From assembly GCF_014395785.1 (NCBI RefSeq), contig NZ_CP060713.1:2446501-2510500 (forward strand): 64,000 nt of DNA, written 5' to 3'. Position 1 is the stretch's first letter, and each line of letters starts with the position of its first letter. Under the pieces are notes generated by a model. The model searched no databases and was not told where the DNA came from. It saw only the letters and a list, made by a program, of their open reading frames with translations. The stretch is from Nocardioides mesophilus. GTDB taxonomy: Bacteria > Actinomycetota > Actinomycetes > Propionibacteriales > Nocardioidaceae. Made by a program: the position numbers and the translations under genes. This document shows positions 27,582 through 35,760 of this stretch, one piece after another.

Positions 27582-28058
27582 ATGAGTGAGATGCGACAGC
27601 AGCAGACGCAGCCCACCGGGGCTGCCGCACGGGTGCCCACGCAGCGGCGTGCTACACCGCCCCAGGAGCCGACCGTCTGGGCCGGGTGGGTGCTCTTCGG
27701 CGCGATGATGATGATCCTGCTCGGGGCGTTCCAGGCGATCGCCGGCCTGGTCGCGCTGTTCGACGACGGCTACTACGCCGTGAACAGCGACGGGCTCCTG
27801 GTCCACGTGAGCTACACGGCGTGGGGCTGGGTGCACCTCGGCCTCGGCGTGATCGCCCTCGCCGCCGGCTTCGGGCTGATGCGAGGCGCGATGTGGGCCC
27901 GGATCCTGGGTGTCGGTGTGGCGATGGTGAGCGCGATCGTGAACCTCGGGTTCCTGGCGGCCTTCCCGCTCTGGGCGATCACGATGATCGCTCTGGACGT
28001 GGTGGTGATCTACGCCATCACCGCTCACGGGAGCGAGGTCAGGGACGCGGTGTCCTGA
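27582..28058 (+). CDS. four-helix membrane protein (DUF7144-like)
   Basis: 158 aa, ATG with GGGAGG upstream. After a hydrophilic Gln/Pro-rich N-terminus of about 35 residues come four hydrophobic segments: WAGWVLFGAMMMILLGAF, then VHLGLGVIALAAGFGLM, ARILGVGVAMVSAIVNLGFL and ITMIALDVVVIYAITAHG. A short extracytoplasmic loop (DDGYYAVNSDGLLVHVSYTA) is typical of the actinobacterial DUF7144 family, whose function is unknown. It appears monocistronic. Confidence 0.8.
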   Translation: MSEMRQQQTQPTGAAARVPTQRRATPPQEPTVWAGWVLFGAMMMILLGAFQAIAGLVALFDDGYYAVNSDGLLVHVSYTAWGWVHLGLGVIALAAGFGLMRGAMWARILGVGVAMVSAIVNLGFLAAFPLWAITMIALDVVVIYAITAHGSEVRDAVS

Positions 28059-28186
28059 GGGAGGACCATCGGCCCGCGCGAACGGGACCAACCGACGCGG
28101 TGCCCGACCGGTCCTGCTCCTAGCGTCGGTGGTGCGGAGCCCCGAGCGGGGAGGTCCGCAGGACCTCGCCCGAGAGGGGAAGCGCG

Positions 28187-28813
28187 ATGGCCACCGGCAC
28201 CACACCCGTCCGAACCCACGACGCCGCCGCGAGCGAGCGGGTACGCCCCGCCGCTCGCGGCTGGTGGCTGCTGGTGCTCGGCGCCGCGCTGCTCGGCATC
28301 GTCGGCACGATCTGGCAGACCGTCGAGCGGATCGCCTTCGAGTCCGGGTCGCAGGGGCCGTCGTTCTGTGAGATCTCCTCGGTGGTCTCCTGCAGCAGCG
28401 TCTACGCGCACTGGCAGTCCTCCGCCCTGGGAGTCCCGAACTCGCTGGTCGGGCTGCCGGTCTTCGCCATCCTGGCCTCCGGGGCCGCCTCCGCCCTGCT
28501 CGGGTCCCGGCTCTCCCGGGGCTACCTGCGGCTGGTCCTCGGGCTGGCGCTGTTCATGACCGGCTTCGCCACCTGGTACATGCAGCAGACCGCCTTCGAC
28601 ATCGGCTCGCTCTGCGTCTTCTGTGCCGCCTCGCTGGCCCTGATCATGCTGGCCGGGCTCGGGCTGGTCCGGATCGCCGCGGCCGAGGCGGCGCTCGGGT
28701 CCGGCCGGACCGGCCGGACGGTGGCGGGCCTGGTGGACGCCGGGCTCGACATCGCGCTGTGGGTGGCGCTCGGCCTCGGGGTCGCGACGATGCTGGTGCT
28801 GGGACTCGGGTGA
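28187..28813 (+). CDS. vitamin K epoxide reductase (VKOR) family protein
   Basis: A quinone-coupled membrane thiol oxidase that reoxidises DsbA-like proteins in actinobacteria; 208 aa with about five membrane segments. The extracytoplasmic cysteine pair lies in SFCEISSVVSCSSVYAHW, and the active-site CVFC (C-x2-C) in FDIGSLCVFCAASLALIM. LGVPNSLVGLPVF is the conserved connecting helix. No thioredoxin domain is fused. GAGGGGAAGCGCG precedes the ATG. Confidence 0.92.
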   Translation: MATGTTPVRTHDAAASERVRPAARGWWLLVLGAALLGIVGTIWQTVERIAFESGSQGPSFCEISSVVSCSSVYAHWQSSALGVPNSLVGLPVFAILASGAASALLGSRLSRGYLRLVLGLALFMTGFATWYMQQTAFDIGSLCVFCAASLALIMLAGLGLVRIAAAEAALGSGRTGRTVAGLVDAGLDIALWVALGLGVATMLVLGLG

Positions 28814-28845
28814 GGCCCGCCGGCGGCCGGGCGGACCGGACGGGA

Positions 28846-28880
28846 CCGGTGAGGGCGGGTGGTGGTTCCGCCCTCACCGG
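28846..28880. terminator. bidirectional terminator between VKOR gene and solute-binding protein gene
   Basis: CCGGTGAGGGCGG (28846-28858) pairs perfectly with CCGCCCTCACCGG (28868-28880) around a 9-base loop. It lies between two convergent genes and can serve both strands. Confidence 0.8.
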
Positions 28881-28951
28881 CCCGCTCGCCGGTGCCGTCC
28901 GGTGCCTTCCGGCGCCGTCCGGTCGTGCTCCGGGTCGCCGGGCCCGGGGCG

Positions 28952-30715
28952 CTACCGGGAGATGTACATCCGGGAGAAGGTGGGCATCCCCCGGACGTTG
29001 TCGTTCGCCATGCCGCCGACCTTGGAGCCGTGGATCATCGCCACGCCGCCGTACCCGGTGACGACCGCCGGGTAGTAGGTGCTCTCCATCTTCTGGTCGA
29101 AGTCACCCCACGCCTTGATCGCCTCGGCGGGAGTCAGGGTGTCCAGGATCCGGTCCTGCTCGGCGTCCATCTCCTTGACCTTGAAGTTGGCCGGGTTCGG
29201 CATGCCCTCGAGGCCGACCAGGTCGCCGGACCACTGGGCCGGGAACCAGGTGGTCCCTGACGGCCAGTCCGAGCACCAGCCGCTGGAGCGGACGTTGATC
29301 GGGCTGTTGTAGTCGGTCCGGTCGGTGCGGATCGTCTCGGTGGTGGAGGCGATCGGGGTGGCCTTGAAACCGCCCGCCTCGAGACCCTTGACGATGGCGT
29401 CCTTCGCGGCGATCGACTGGTCGTCGTCGGTGGCGTAGAGGAACTTGATCTCGAAGCCCTCGGCCCCGGCCTCCTTCAGCAGGGCCTTCGACTTCGCCGG
29501 GTCGGTCGTCTGACCGTCCTGGCCGTCGAGGGCCTGGTACTCCTTGCGACCGGCGGTGCCGGGCGGCAGGATCGCGGTGCCCGGGACGCGGGTGATGCCG
29601 ACGAGCTCACCGGCCGCCTTCCACGCGTCCTGGTAGGGGTAGGCCCAGCCCAGCGCCTGACGGACCTTGAGGTCCTTGATCTTGGTCATGTCGAGGAACC
29701 ACATGAACGTGCACGGCTGGGTGCCGGTCACGAGACGGTCCTTGTCCTGGGAGATCTGCCGGTAGGAGGCCGCGGTCACGTTGTCGTAGGTGAGCGTGGT
29801 CTGCGCCGAGCCGGTGTCGTTGATGATCACGTTCTCGAGCTTGGCGGTGTCCTGGGCGAACTTGAAGTCCCACCCGTCGACGGCCTGGATCCGGCCGGGG
29901 TCGGTCGCCGGGTCCCAGTACTCGTTCTTCTCCAGAGTCAGGCTCGCGCCTGCCTTGTAGTCGGCGAACTTGTAGGGCCCGGTCGCCAGCGGGTGCTGGC
30001 CGTAGGTCTGCGGGTTGTCCTTCGCCTCGGGGATCGCGGTGAACTGGGGGAACGAGGCGTAGTAGTCCATGTCGGAGAACGGACGGCGCATCGTGATGGT
30101 GATGTCGTTCCCCTTCACCTGCACCCCCTTGTAGGCGCCCTTGTCGGAGAACGGGCCCTTGTACGTGTCGCCGTCGAGGAAGAACGTCGTGTTGTACGTC
30201 GGGCCGTCCGGCAGCTCGGCGATCGCGAAGGTGCGCTTGATCGCGTACGCGACGTCCTCGGCCTTGACATCGGTGCCGTCCTCGTACTTCAGGCCGTCGC
30301 GCAGCGTGAAGGTCCACTCGGTGTTGTCCTCGTTGGGACGGCCGAGGTCGGTGGCCAGGTCCGGGATCAGCTGCATGTCGTCGCTGGTGGGGTCGTAGAC
30401 GAACTGCGTGAGCGAGCGGGTAACCAGGTCGGACAGGATCGCGGTCGAGTCCGTGTAGTAGGCCTGCGTCGGGTCCAGGGTGCTCGGCGCGACCGAGGTC
30501 AGCACGGTCAGCCGGCCGCCCTCGCTCGCTCCGTCCGGCACCGCCATCGGCGCCTGGGCCTCGGCGTTCTTGGCCGAGCCGGCCGCGCCGCCGGCCCGGA
30601 ACGACTGCTCCGTCCCGGGGTCGTCGCCGGAGCCGCTTCCCCCGCAGGCGGCGAGCGTCATCAGCGCGGTCGCGGCCAGGGTGGCCACCACCCCGCGACG
30701 TGATCGTTGTGTCAT
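28952..30715 (-). CDS. ABC transporter substrate-binding lipoprotein, family 5 (peptide-type)
   Basis: 587 aa. ATG 30715 follows AGGAG with a 6-base gap. The signal peptide ends in a lipobox LAAC (about residues 20-23), so the protein is a lipoprotein. A family-5 solute-binding domain follows, with DGLKYEDGTDVKAEDVAYAIKR (the conserved 'L-R-x-G-x-x-F/Y-x-D-G-x-x-x-x-A-x-D-V' signature) and NPQTYGQHPLATGPYKFADY. These receptors bind peptides, nickel chelates or other small molecules. No permease or ATPase genes are next to it, so it is an orphan receptor here. An inverted repeat overlaps its ribosome site. Confidence 0.9.
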   Translation of the reverse strand: MTQRSRRGVVATLAATALMTLAACGGSGSGDDPGTEQSFRAGGAAGSAKNAEAQAPMAVPDGASEGGRLTVLTSVAPSTLDPTQAYYTDSTAILSDLVTRSLTQFVYDPTSDDMQLIPDLATDLGRPNEDNTEWTFTLRDGLKYEDGTDVKAEDVAYAIKRTFAIAELPDGPTYNTTFFLDGDTYKGPFSDKGAYKGVQVKGNDITITMRRPFSDMDYYASFPQFTAIPEAKDNPQTYGQHPLATGPYKFADYKAGASLTLEKNEYWDPATDPGRIQAVDGWDFKFAQDTAKLENVIINDTGSAQTTLTYDNVTAASYRQISQDKDRLVTGTQPCTFMWFLDMTKIKDLKVRQALGWAYPYQDAWKAAGELVGITRVPGTAILPPGTAGRKEYQALDGQDGQTTDPAKSKALLKEAGAEGFEIKFLYATDDDQSIAAKDAIVKGLEAGGFKATPIASTTETIRTDRTDYNSPINVRSSGWCSDWPSGTTWFPAQWSGDLVGLEGMPNPANFKVKEMDAEQDRILDTLTPAEAIKAWGDFDQKMESTYYPAVVTGYGGVAMIHGSKVGGMANDNVRGMPTFSRMYISR

Positions 30716-30720
30716 CAGAT

Positions 30721-30756
30721 CTCCTAACCGTTGAACAACGTCTAACTGGTTAGGAG
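30721..30756 (-). promoter_or_regulatory. inverted repeat covering the ribosome site of the family-5 receptor gene
   Basis: On the plus strand CTCCTAACC (30721-30729) and GGTTAGGAG (30748-30756) are perfect 9-bp arms separated by 18 bases. In the minus-strand mRNA the downstream arm contains AGGAG, the ribosome site, six bases before the ATG at 30715. The element could be an operator for a dimeric regulator or a hairpin that hides the ribosome site. A regulator-like CGNR gene is divergent from this point. Confidence 0.6.
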
Positions 30757-30798
30757 TCCAACATAGGAAAAGGTCACGATTCAAGGCACAATCGCCTT

Positions 30799-31436
30799 GT
30801 GCACTGGATCGAGATGGAGGGCGTCAAGCTCCCGAAGCGGCTCGGCGGCCACGCCGCGCTGGACTTCTGCAACACCTGGGCGGGATGGGGCGAGAAGTCC
30901 GACGCGGATGACGACAAGCGCGAGTGGCTCCGTGACTACGACGTGCTGGCCACGTGGTCCAGGTACGCCGACCTGGTCGATGACGCGCAGCTCGCCGGGC
31001 TCCGCGAGCAGGCCGCGCGGCAGCCGCAGAAGGCCGCGGAGGTCCTCGTCCGGGCGAGGCGGTTGCGCACGCTGGTCCATGACGCCGTGACCGACCCCAC
31101 CGACCCGGCCGTGCTCTCGACGCTCGGCGTCGAGATCCGCCGCGCGGGAGCCGTGGTCGAGCTCGTTCCCGGCCCGGCCGGGCGGGTCCGGTGGTCGCTG
31201 ACGGGGCGGGCCGGACTGGACCTGCCCGTGCTCGCGGTCGCCTGGTCGGCGGCGGGCCTGCTCACCTCGGCCGAGGTGACGAAGGTCGGTGCGTGCCCGG
31301 GGGTCGACTGTGGCTGGCTCTTCCTCGACACCCGGGGCGGCGCCGCTGGTGCGACATGGCAGCGTGCGGCAACCGGGCGAAGGTAGCCGCACATGCGCGG
31401 CGCAGCCGCGAACGTCCCAGCGCCGCAGCCGTGTGA
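30799..31436 (+). pseudogene. CGNR zinc-finger (ABATE-type) regulator, frameshifted near the C-terminus
   Basis: The ATG frame encodes an ABATE-like N-terminal domain (LGGHAALDFCNTWAGWG... then RARRLRTLVHDAV) and starts the CGNR domain with KVGACPGVDCGWLFLDTRG. It then runs into nonsense and stops at 31386. The next frame contains RRRWCDMAACGNRAKVAAHA, the diagnostic second half of the CGNR zinc finger, and stops at 31436. One missing C or G around 31332-31346 (a CGGGGCGGCGCCGC stretch) accounts for it. Restored length is about 212 aa. Proteins of this family are stress-related or transcriptional regulators. Divergence from the family-5 receptor suggests it may control that gene. Confidence 0.8.
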
Positions 31437-31465
31437 CCGCGACGGCTGGACTGCAGCAGCCGGGC

Positions 31466-31487
31466 TAAACTTCAACAACTTGTTGAG
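31466..31487. promoter_or_regulatory. dyad-symmetric element, candidate MerR-DICT operator 1
   Basis: The core TCAACAACTTGTTGA is a perfect 7+1+7 palindrome, embedded in flanking TAAAC on the left. The 22 bases agree at 17 positions with the element at 33655-33676. It lies 20-41 bases before the ATG of the FAD gene at 31507. Confidence 0.65.
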
Positions 31488-31506
31488 TTTCGCCGGAAGG
31501 GGTCCG

Positions 31507-32796
31507 ATGACACGGCGTCACACGGAGGGCGGCCCGGGAGTGCTGGTCGTCGGCGCCGGCCTCGCCGGGCTGGCCTGCGCCCGGAGGCTGGTGGCTGCCG
31601 GGGTCGACGTCCGGGTGCTCGAGGCCTCCGACGGGGTGGGTGGCCGGGCCCGCACCGACCGGGTGGACGGGTTCCTGCTCGACCGTGGCTTCCAGGTGCT
31701 CAACACCGGCTACCCCGAGCTGCGGCGGGTCCTGGACCTCGACGCGCTCGACCTGCGGTTCCTCGACCCTGCGGTGCGGGTGGCCCGCTCCGACGGGATC
31801 CTCCGGCTGCCGCACCCGCTGCGGGACCCGGCCGGGCTGCCGACGGTCCTCACCTCGCCGCTGGCCGGGGTGGCCGGCAAGCTCTCGCTCGGGGCGTACG
31901 CCGGCCGGACCGCCGTGCTCCCGGTCGACCGGCTCCGGCGTCGCGACGACGTACCGGGGCCGGACGCGTGGCGCCGCGCCGGCGTCCCGCAGCAGGTGAT
32001 CGACGACGTGCTCGTGCCGTTCTTCTCCGGCGTGGTGCTCGAGCGCCGGCCGACGACGTCGCGGCGCTTCCTCGACCTGATGTTCCGGATGTTCGTCCGG
32101 GGCCGCTCGGCCGTGCCCGCAGCCGGGATGCAGCAGATGGCCGAGCAGCTCGCCGCCGCGCTGCCGCCCGGCACCGTCCGGCTGGAGACGCCGGTGCACC
32201 GGGTGCTCCCCGACGCGGTGGGCACCGGCGACGGCGAGGTCGGCGCCACCGCGGTCGTCGTCGCCACCGACGCCTGGACCGCGCACCGGCTGCTGCCGGA
32301 GCTCGGCGAGCCGCCGGCTGCCCGCGGCGTCACGACCTACTACCACGCGGCACCGCGGTGGCCCGGGCGCTCGGCCTCGCTCGTCGTCGACGCCGTCGCC
32401 GGCTCTCCGGTGGCGAACAGCGTCGCCCTCAGCGAGGCCGCCCCGTCGTACGCACCTCCCGGCCGGGTCCTGGTCTCGACCTCGGTCGTGCACGGACCGG
32501 CCGGAGCACCCGCCCTGGGCGAGGAAGAGCTGCGCGACCACCTGTCCCGCCTGCACGAGACCAACACGGCGCAGTGGGAGCTGCTGCGGACCTACGAGGT
32601 GCCCCGGGCGCTGCCCGCGATGCCGGCGCCGCACCCGATGCGGCGCCCGGCGGCGGTCCGCCACGAGGGCGGTCTGGTGTTCGTGGCCGGCGACCACCGC
32701 GACACGAGCTCGCTGCAGGGGGCGCTGGTCTCCGGCCGGCGGGTGGCCGACGCGGTGCTGGCCCGCCGGCTCGCTCAGCCGAGCCCGTCGACGTAG
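31507..32796 (+). CDS. FAD-dependent amine oxidase/desaturase-like oxidoreductase
   Basis: 429 aa, ATG with GAAGGGG upstream. The N-terminal FAD fold is VLVVGAGLAGLACARRLVAAG (GxGxxG), with VLEASDGVGGRARTD being the GG-doublet motif of amine oxidases and phytoene-desaturase-like enzymes. It ends with VFVAGDHRDTSSLQGALVSG, the conserved FAD-contacting C-terminus. No membrane helix or signal peptide. The substrate is unknown; related proteins often lie beside light-regulated carotenoid or photolyase genes. It ends 22 bases inside the convergent merR gene, and its promoter carries the same dyad as the merR promoter. Confidence 0.85.
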   Translation: MTRRHTEGGPGVLVVGAGLAGLACARRLVAAGVDVRVLEASDGVGGRARTDRVDGFLLDRGFQVLNTGYPELRRVLDLDALDLRFLDPAVRVARSDGILRLPHPLRDPAGLPTVLTSPLAGVAGKLSLGAYAGRTAVLPVDRLRRRDDVPGPDAWRRAGVPQQVIDDVLVPFFSGVVLERRPTTSRRFLDLMFRMFVRGRSAVPAAGMQQMAEQLAAALPPGTVRLETPVHRVLPDAVGTGDGEVGATAVVVATDAWTAHRLLPELGEPPAARGVTTYYHAAPRWPGRSASLVVDAVAGSPVANSVALSEAAPSYAPPGRVLVSTSVVHGPAGAPALGEEELRDHLSRLHETNTAQWELLRTYEVPRALPAMPAPHPMRRPAAVRHEGGLVFVAGDHRDTSSLQGALVSGRRVADAVLARRLAQPSPST

Positions 32797-33644
32797 GCGA
32801 CCACCCGGTTGAACAGCGTGGTCGCCGCGGCCGGATCGGTCCGGCTCGGCGCCGGGTCCTCCGCGAGCTCGTAGAGCAGCGGCCCGGCCTCGGCGACGCC
32901 CGCGGACTGGGCGACCTGGGCGCACACCCGGGAGGCGTCGCGGACCGCCCGCGGGTCGATGCTCCACACCGACTCGAAGATCCGGTGCCGGTCGGGGACC
33001 GTGGTCTGCCCGGGCAGCTCCCACGCGGTCAGCACCGCGGGCAGGTCGGGCGCGTCGCAGACCACCGCCCACTCGCGTCGCATCGGGGCGTCCTCGGGGA
33101 GCTGCACGCGGATCACCCGCTCGCCCGGGGCGCTCGGCGTGGTGAAGTCGCCGAGAGCCATCGCGGAGCGGGCCACCCGGGCCAGCTCCTCCCAGCGGGC
33201 GGCCGCGGGGCGGTAGTAGCGCTCCTTCTGGAAGGCGCCGAAGATCGTGGCCCGCTCGGCCCGGGCGCAGCACTCGTCCTCGATCGCCCAGGAGAGCGCG
33301 AGCAGCGTGGACTTCTTCAGCCGGTGCGTGGCCAGGTGCGGGTGCCGGCGCCGAAGCTGGGCGAAGACCGAGGGGCTGCCGGGTGCCTGGGACGCCGCCG
33401 CCTCGGCGATGGCGACCTCGAGCCGGATGCCGGCGTCGCGGCGGCGCAGCACGTGCTGGACCAGCTCGACGTCGCTCTCGGCGTAGCGGCGGTGCCCGCT
33501 CTCCAGCCGGTGCGGCTCGGGGAAGCCGTGCCGCGTCTCCCACATCCGGATCACCGCAGGGGTGAGGCCGGTGCGGCGGGCCAGGTCGCCGATCGTGAGA
33601 TGGGCGGGCCCTTCCTCTTGCGTTTCTGCCCTCGTTGTGGTCAC
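32775..33644 (-). CDS. MerR-family regulator with C-terminal DICT sensory domain
   Basis: 289 aa, GTG start. Residues about 15-85 are a MerR winged helix-turn-helix: LTIGDLARRTGLTPAVIRMWETRHGFPEP, then SGHRRYAESDVELVQHVLRRRDAG. From about 120 onward the sequence fits a DICT domain (STLLALSWAIEDECCARAERATIFGAFQKERYYRP...). DICT domains are associated with light-response proteins. The start codon lacks a good ribosome site and lies 10 bases from the dyad at 33655, which suggests a leaderless transcript with the dyad over its promoter, i.e. autoregulation (inference). It is convergent with the FAD gene and divergent from the operon at 33706. Confidence 0.87.
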   Translation of the reverse strand: MTTTRAETQEEGPAHLTIGDLARRTGLTPAVIRMWETRHGFPEPHRLESGHRRYAESDVELVQHVLRRRDAGIRLEVAIAEAAASQAPGSPSVFAQLRRRHPHLATHRLKKSTLLALSWAIEDECCARAERATIFGAFQKERYYRPAAARWEELARVARSAMALGDFTTPSAPGERVIRVQLPEDAPMRREWAVVCDAPDLPAVLTAWELPGQTTVPDRHRIFESVWSIDPRAVRDASRVCAQVAQSAGVAEAGPLLYELAEDPAPSRTDPAAATTLFNRVVAYVDGLG

Positions 33645-33654
33645 CCTGGGATCG

Positions 33655-33676
33655 TAAACCTAAACAACCCGTTTAG
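33655..33676. promoter_or_regulatory. dyad-symmetric element, candidate MerR-DICT operator 2
   Basis: CCTAAAC-AACCC-GTTTAGG (33659-33677) is a perfect inverted repeat with 7-bp arms. With its left flank it matches 17 of 22 positions of the element at 31466-31487. It lies between merR and the divergent operon starting at 33706, so one site could control both directions. Confidence 0.65.
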
Positions 33677-33705
33677 GAAAGTGTTGAACTGAGCAGGAGT
33701 TCCCC

Positions 33706-33939
33706 ATGACCGAGACCCACACCCCCGCCTCCCGCGACGACCAGGTGGTCGACTGGACCGACCTCGGGCGCGAGATGTGGTCGTTCCTCACCGGACGGCA
33801 GGCAGCCATCAACTACCGCTTCATCGACATGCACGTCGAGGTGCCCCGCGACACCGGCGCCGACGCGCCGCGAGCCACCTGGAAGCTCGACGGCACCCTG
33901 CAGATCACCACCCAGGACGCCACCATGGGTCGGGGCTGA
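33706..33939 (+). CDS. small hypothetical protein, 77 aa
   Basis: ATG with AGGAG six bases upstream, 29 bases after the dyad at 33655-33676. The protein is acidic with a conserved-looking core, VDWTDLGREMWSFLTGRQAAIN, and a beta region (DMHVEVPRD, WKLDGTLQITTQD). No signal or membrane segment. It is the first gene of the probable MerR-DICT-controlled operon, with the next gene four bases after its stop. I do not recognise the family. Confidence 0.72.
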   Translation: MTETHTPASRDDQVVDWTDLGREMWSFLTGRQAAINYRFIDMHVEVPRDTGADAPRATWKLDGTLQITTQDATMGRG

Positions 33940-33942
33940 GCC

Positions 33943-34863
33943 GTGACCACGCAGTTAGGGCAGCCAGGGCAGCTGAGGCAGCCGGGGCAGCTCGAGCACC
34001 TCGACGTCCGCGCGGACCTCGACCTCGAGGTCGAGGTCCCCGGCGGCGGGCCGGTCCGCGCCACCCTCCGCGGCTCGGGCCGGCGGCTCGACCTCCGGGT
34101 CGACTCGCCGGCCGCCTTCGCCGGTCGCGGGGACGCGCCCACCGTGCGGGCGATCGCCGACGGCCTCGCCCGGCACGGGCTCACGGTCAGGGTCTCCACC
34201 GGCAGCACCCACCTGATCACGCTCGGCGTCGCACGCAGCCCGTGGTGGCACCGGCGGCTCACCGGCTCCGCGCACATCCGGCTCGGCAGCGCCCGCGGTC
34301 TCTGGACCTCGGCGAGGTCGCGGGCCCGCAGCGTCGACGAGCCGGTGCTGCCGGACCTGACGCTCACCCCGCCGGGGACCACGCTGCCGCTGCTGCCCAC
34401 GTTCCTGCGCCGCCCGTACCGCCGGCCCACCACCACCCACGCCCAGGCAGGGGGCGGCGACCCGCGGCTGGTGCTCGCCCCCGGTGAGCACCCCTGGCCC
34501 GGGGACCGGCAGCCGTTCTTCCGGCTGCGCAGGAAGGTCACCAGCATCGGCAGCGGCGAGCACTGCGACATCCGGCTGCCGGGACTGGCCGAGCGGCACG
34601 CCGAGATCGTCCACGACGACCGCGACGAGTACGTCGTCGTGGCCCACGACCCGGACACCCGGGTCAACGGGGAGCGGATCGGCAGCGCCCTGCTCCGCAC
34701 CGCCACCCGGCTGGAGGTCGCCGGCTGGACCCTCACCTTCTCCCGGCAGGAGCACGCCGACCACGGTCGGCCGTACGGTGGGCGTGTGGGCGGCGAGGCC
34801 GGCCACCAGCGTTCCCAACCATCACGTCCCGCGGCCCGTGGCCCGGAATCGGAGATCAAGTGA
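33943..34863 (+). CDS. FHA-domain protein
   Basis: 306 aa, GTG start. The N-terminal half (about 18-120) looks like a beta-rich domain of unknown type. A linker with many Pro/Thr residues follows. The C-terminal FHA domain (about 180-270) has SIGSGEHCDIRLPG and ERHAEIVHDDRDEYVVVAHD, the phosphothreonine-binding core loops, with an arginine-histidine pair in place of the more usual serine-x-x-histidine. FHA domains bind phosphothreonine peptides. It is second in the operon; the stop overlaps the next gene by 4 bases. Confidence 0.78.
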   Translation: MTTQLGQPGQLRQPGQLEHLDVRADLDLEVEVPGGGPVRATLRGSGRRLDLRVDSPAAFAGRGDAPTVRAIADGLARHGLTVRVSTGSTHLITLGVARSPWWHRRLTGSAHIRLGSARGLWTSARSRARSVDEPVLPDLTLTPPGTTLPLLPTFLRRPYRRPTTTHAQAGGGDPRLVLAPGEHPWPGDRQPFFRLRRKVTSIGSGEHCDIRLPGLAERHAEIVHDDRDEYVVVAHDPDTRVNGERIGSALLRTATRLEVAGWTLTFSRQEHADHGRPYGGRVGGEAGHQRSQPSRPAARGPESEIK

Positions 34864-35759
34864 CCAACGACCAACCGGTGCTCGTCGCCGGCGCCTCGGG
34901 CTTCGTGGGACGGCGGCTCTGCCAGGCCCTCGAGGACGCCGGCCACGAGGTCCGGGCGATGACCCGCCGGGTCGAGCGGTACGCCGGCCCCGGGACGGCC
35001 GTCTACGGCGACGTGCATGACGCCGGGAGCCTCGACGAGGCGATGGCCGGCTGCGGTGCGGCGTACTACCTCGTGCACTCGCTGGACTCGCCCGACTTCG
35101 AGCGCCTCGACGCGGCCGCCGCCACCGCCTTCGGCGCCGCCGCGGGCCGGGCGGGACTGGAGCAGATCATCTACCTCGGCGGCCTGGGCAAGGAGCTCGA
35201 CCAGCTCTCGGCCCACCTGCGCAGCCGCCGCGAGGTGGAGGGCCTGCTCGGGACCGGCGGCGTCCCGGTGACCGTGCTCCGGGCCGGGATCGTGGTGGGA
35301 GCCGGCGGCATCTCCTGGGAGATGACCCGCCAGCTCGTCGCGCACCTGCCGGCGATGGTGACGCCGCGCTGGGTGAACACCCGGACCCAGCCGATCGCGG
35401 TGGACGACGTCGTCCGCTACCTCGTCGGCGTGCTCGGCCACCCCGACGCGGTCGGCCGGGTCTTCGAGGTCGGCGGCACCGAGGTGCTGCGCTACTCCGA
35501 CATGCTGCGCCGGGTGGCCCGCATCGAGGGCCGGCCGCTGACCATCGTGCCGGTGCCGCTGCTCACCCCGGGTCTGTCCTCGCGGTGGCTGTCGCTGGTC
35601 ACCGACGTCGACACCCAGACCGGCCGCTCGCTCGTGGACTCGATGACCAACGAGGTGATCGTCGAGGACGACTCGATCCGCGACGTGGTGCCCTTCGAGC
35701 CGCTCAGCTATGACGACGCCGTCCGGCTCGCGCTGGCCGAGCGCCGTGAGGGGGCCTGA
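34860..35759 (+). CDS. NAD(P)H-binding atypical SDR protein
   Basis: 299 aa, GTG start in a GTGA overlap. The N-terminus PVLVAGASGFVGRRLCQALEDAG is the NAD(P) fold of NmrA/atypical SDR proteins (GxxGxxG). IIYLGGLGKELDQLSAHLRSRREVEGLL is characteristic of the actinobacterial subgroup. No canonical YxxxK pair is present. Such proteins are nucleotide-dependent isomerase/reductase-like enzymes or redox sensors; the substrate is unknown. Third gene of the operon. Confidence 0.85.
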   Translation: MTNDQPVLVAGASGFVGRRLCQALEDAGHEVRAMTRRVERYAGPGTAVYGDVHDAGSLDEAMAGCGAAYYLVHSLDSPDFERLDAAAATAFGAAAGRAGLEQIIYLGGLGKELDQLSAHLRSRREVEGLLGTGGVPVTVLRAGIVVGAGGISWEMTRQLVAHLPAMVTPRWVNTRTQPIAVDDVVRYLVGVLGHPDAVGRVFEVGGTEVLRYSDMLRRVARIEGRPLTIVPVPLLTPGLSSRWLSLVTDVDTQTGRSLVDSMTNEVIVEDDSIRDVVPFEPLSYDDAVRLALAERREGA

Positions 35760-35760
35760 G

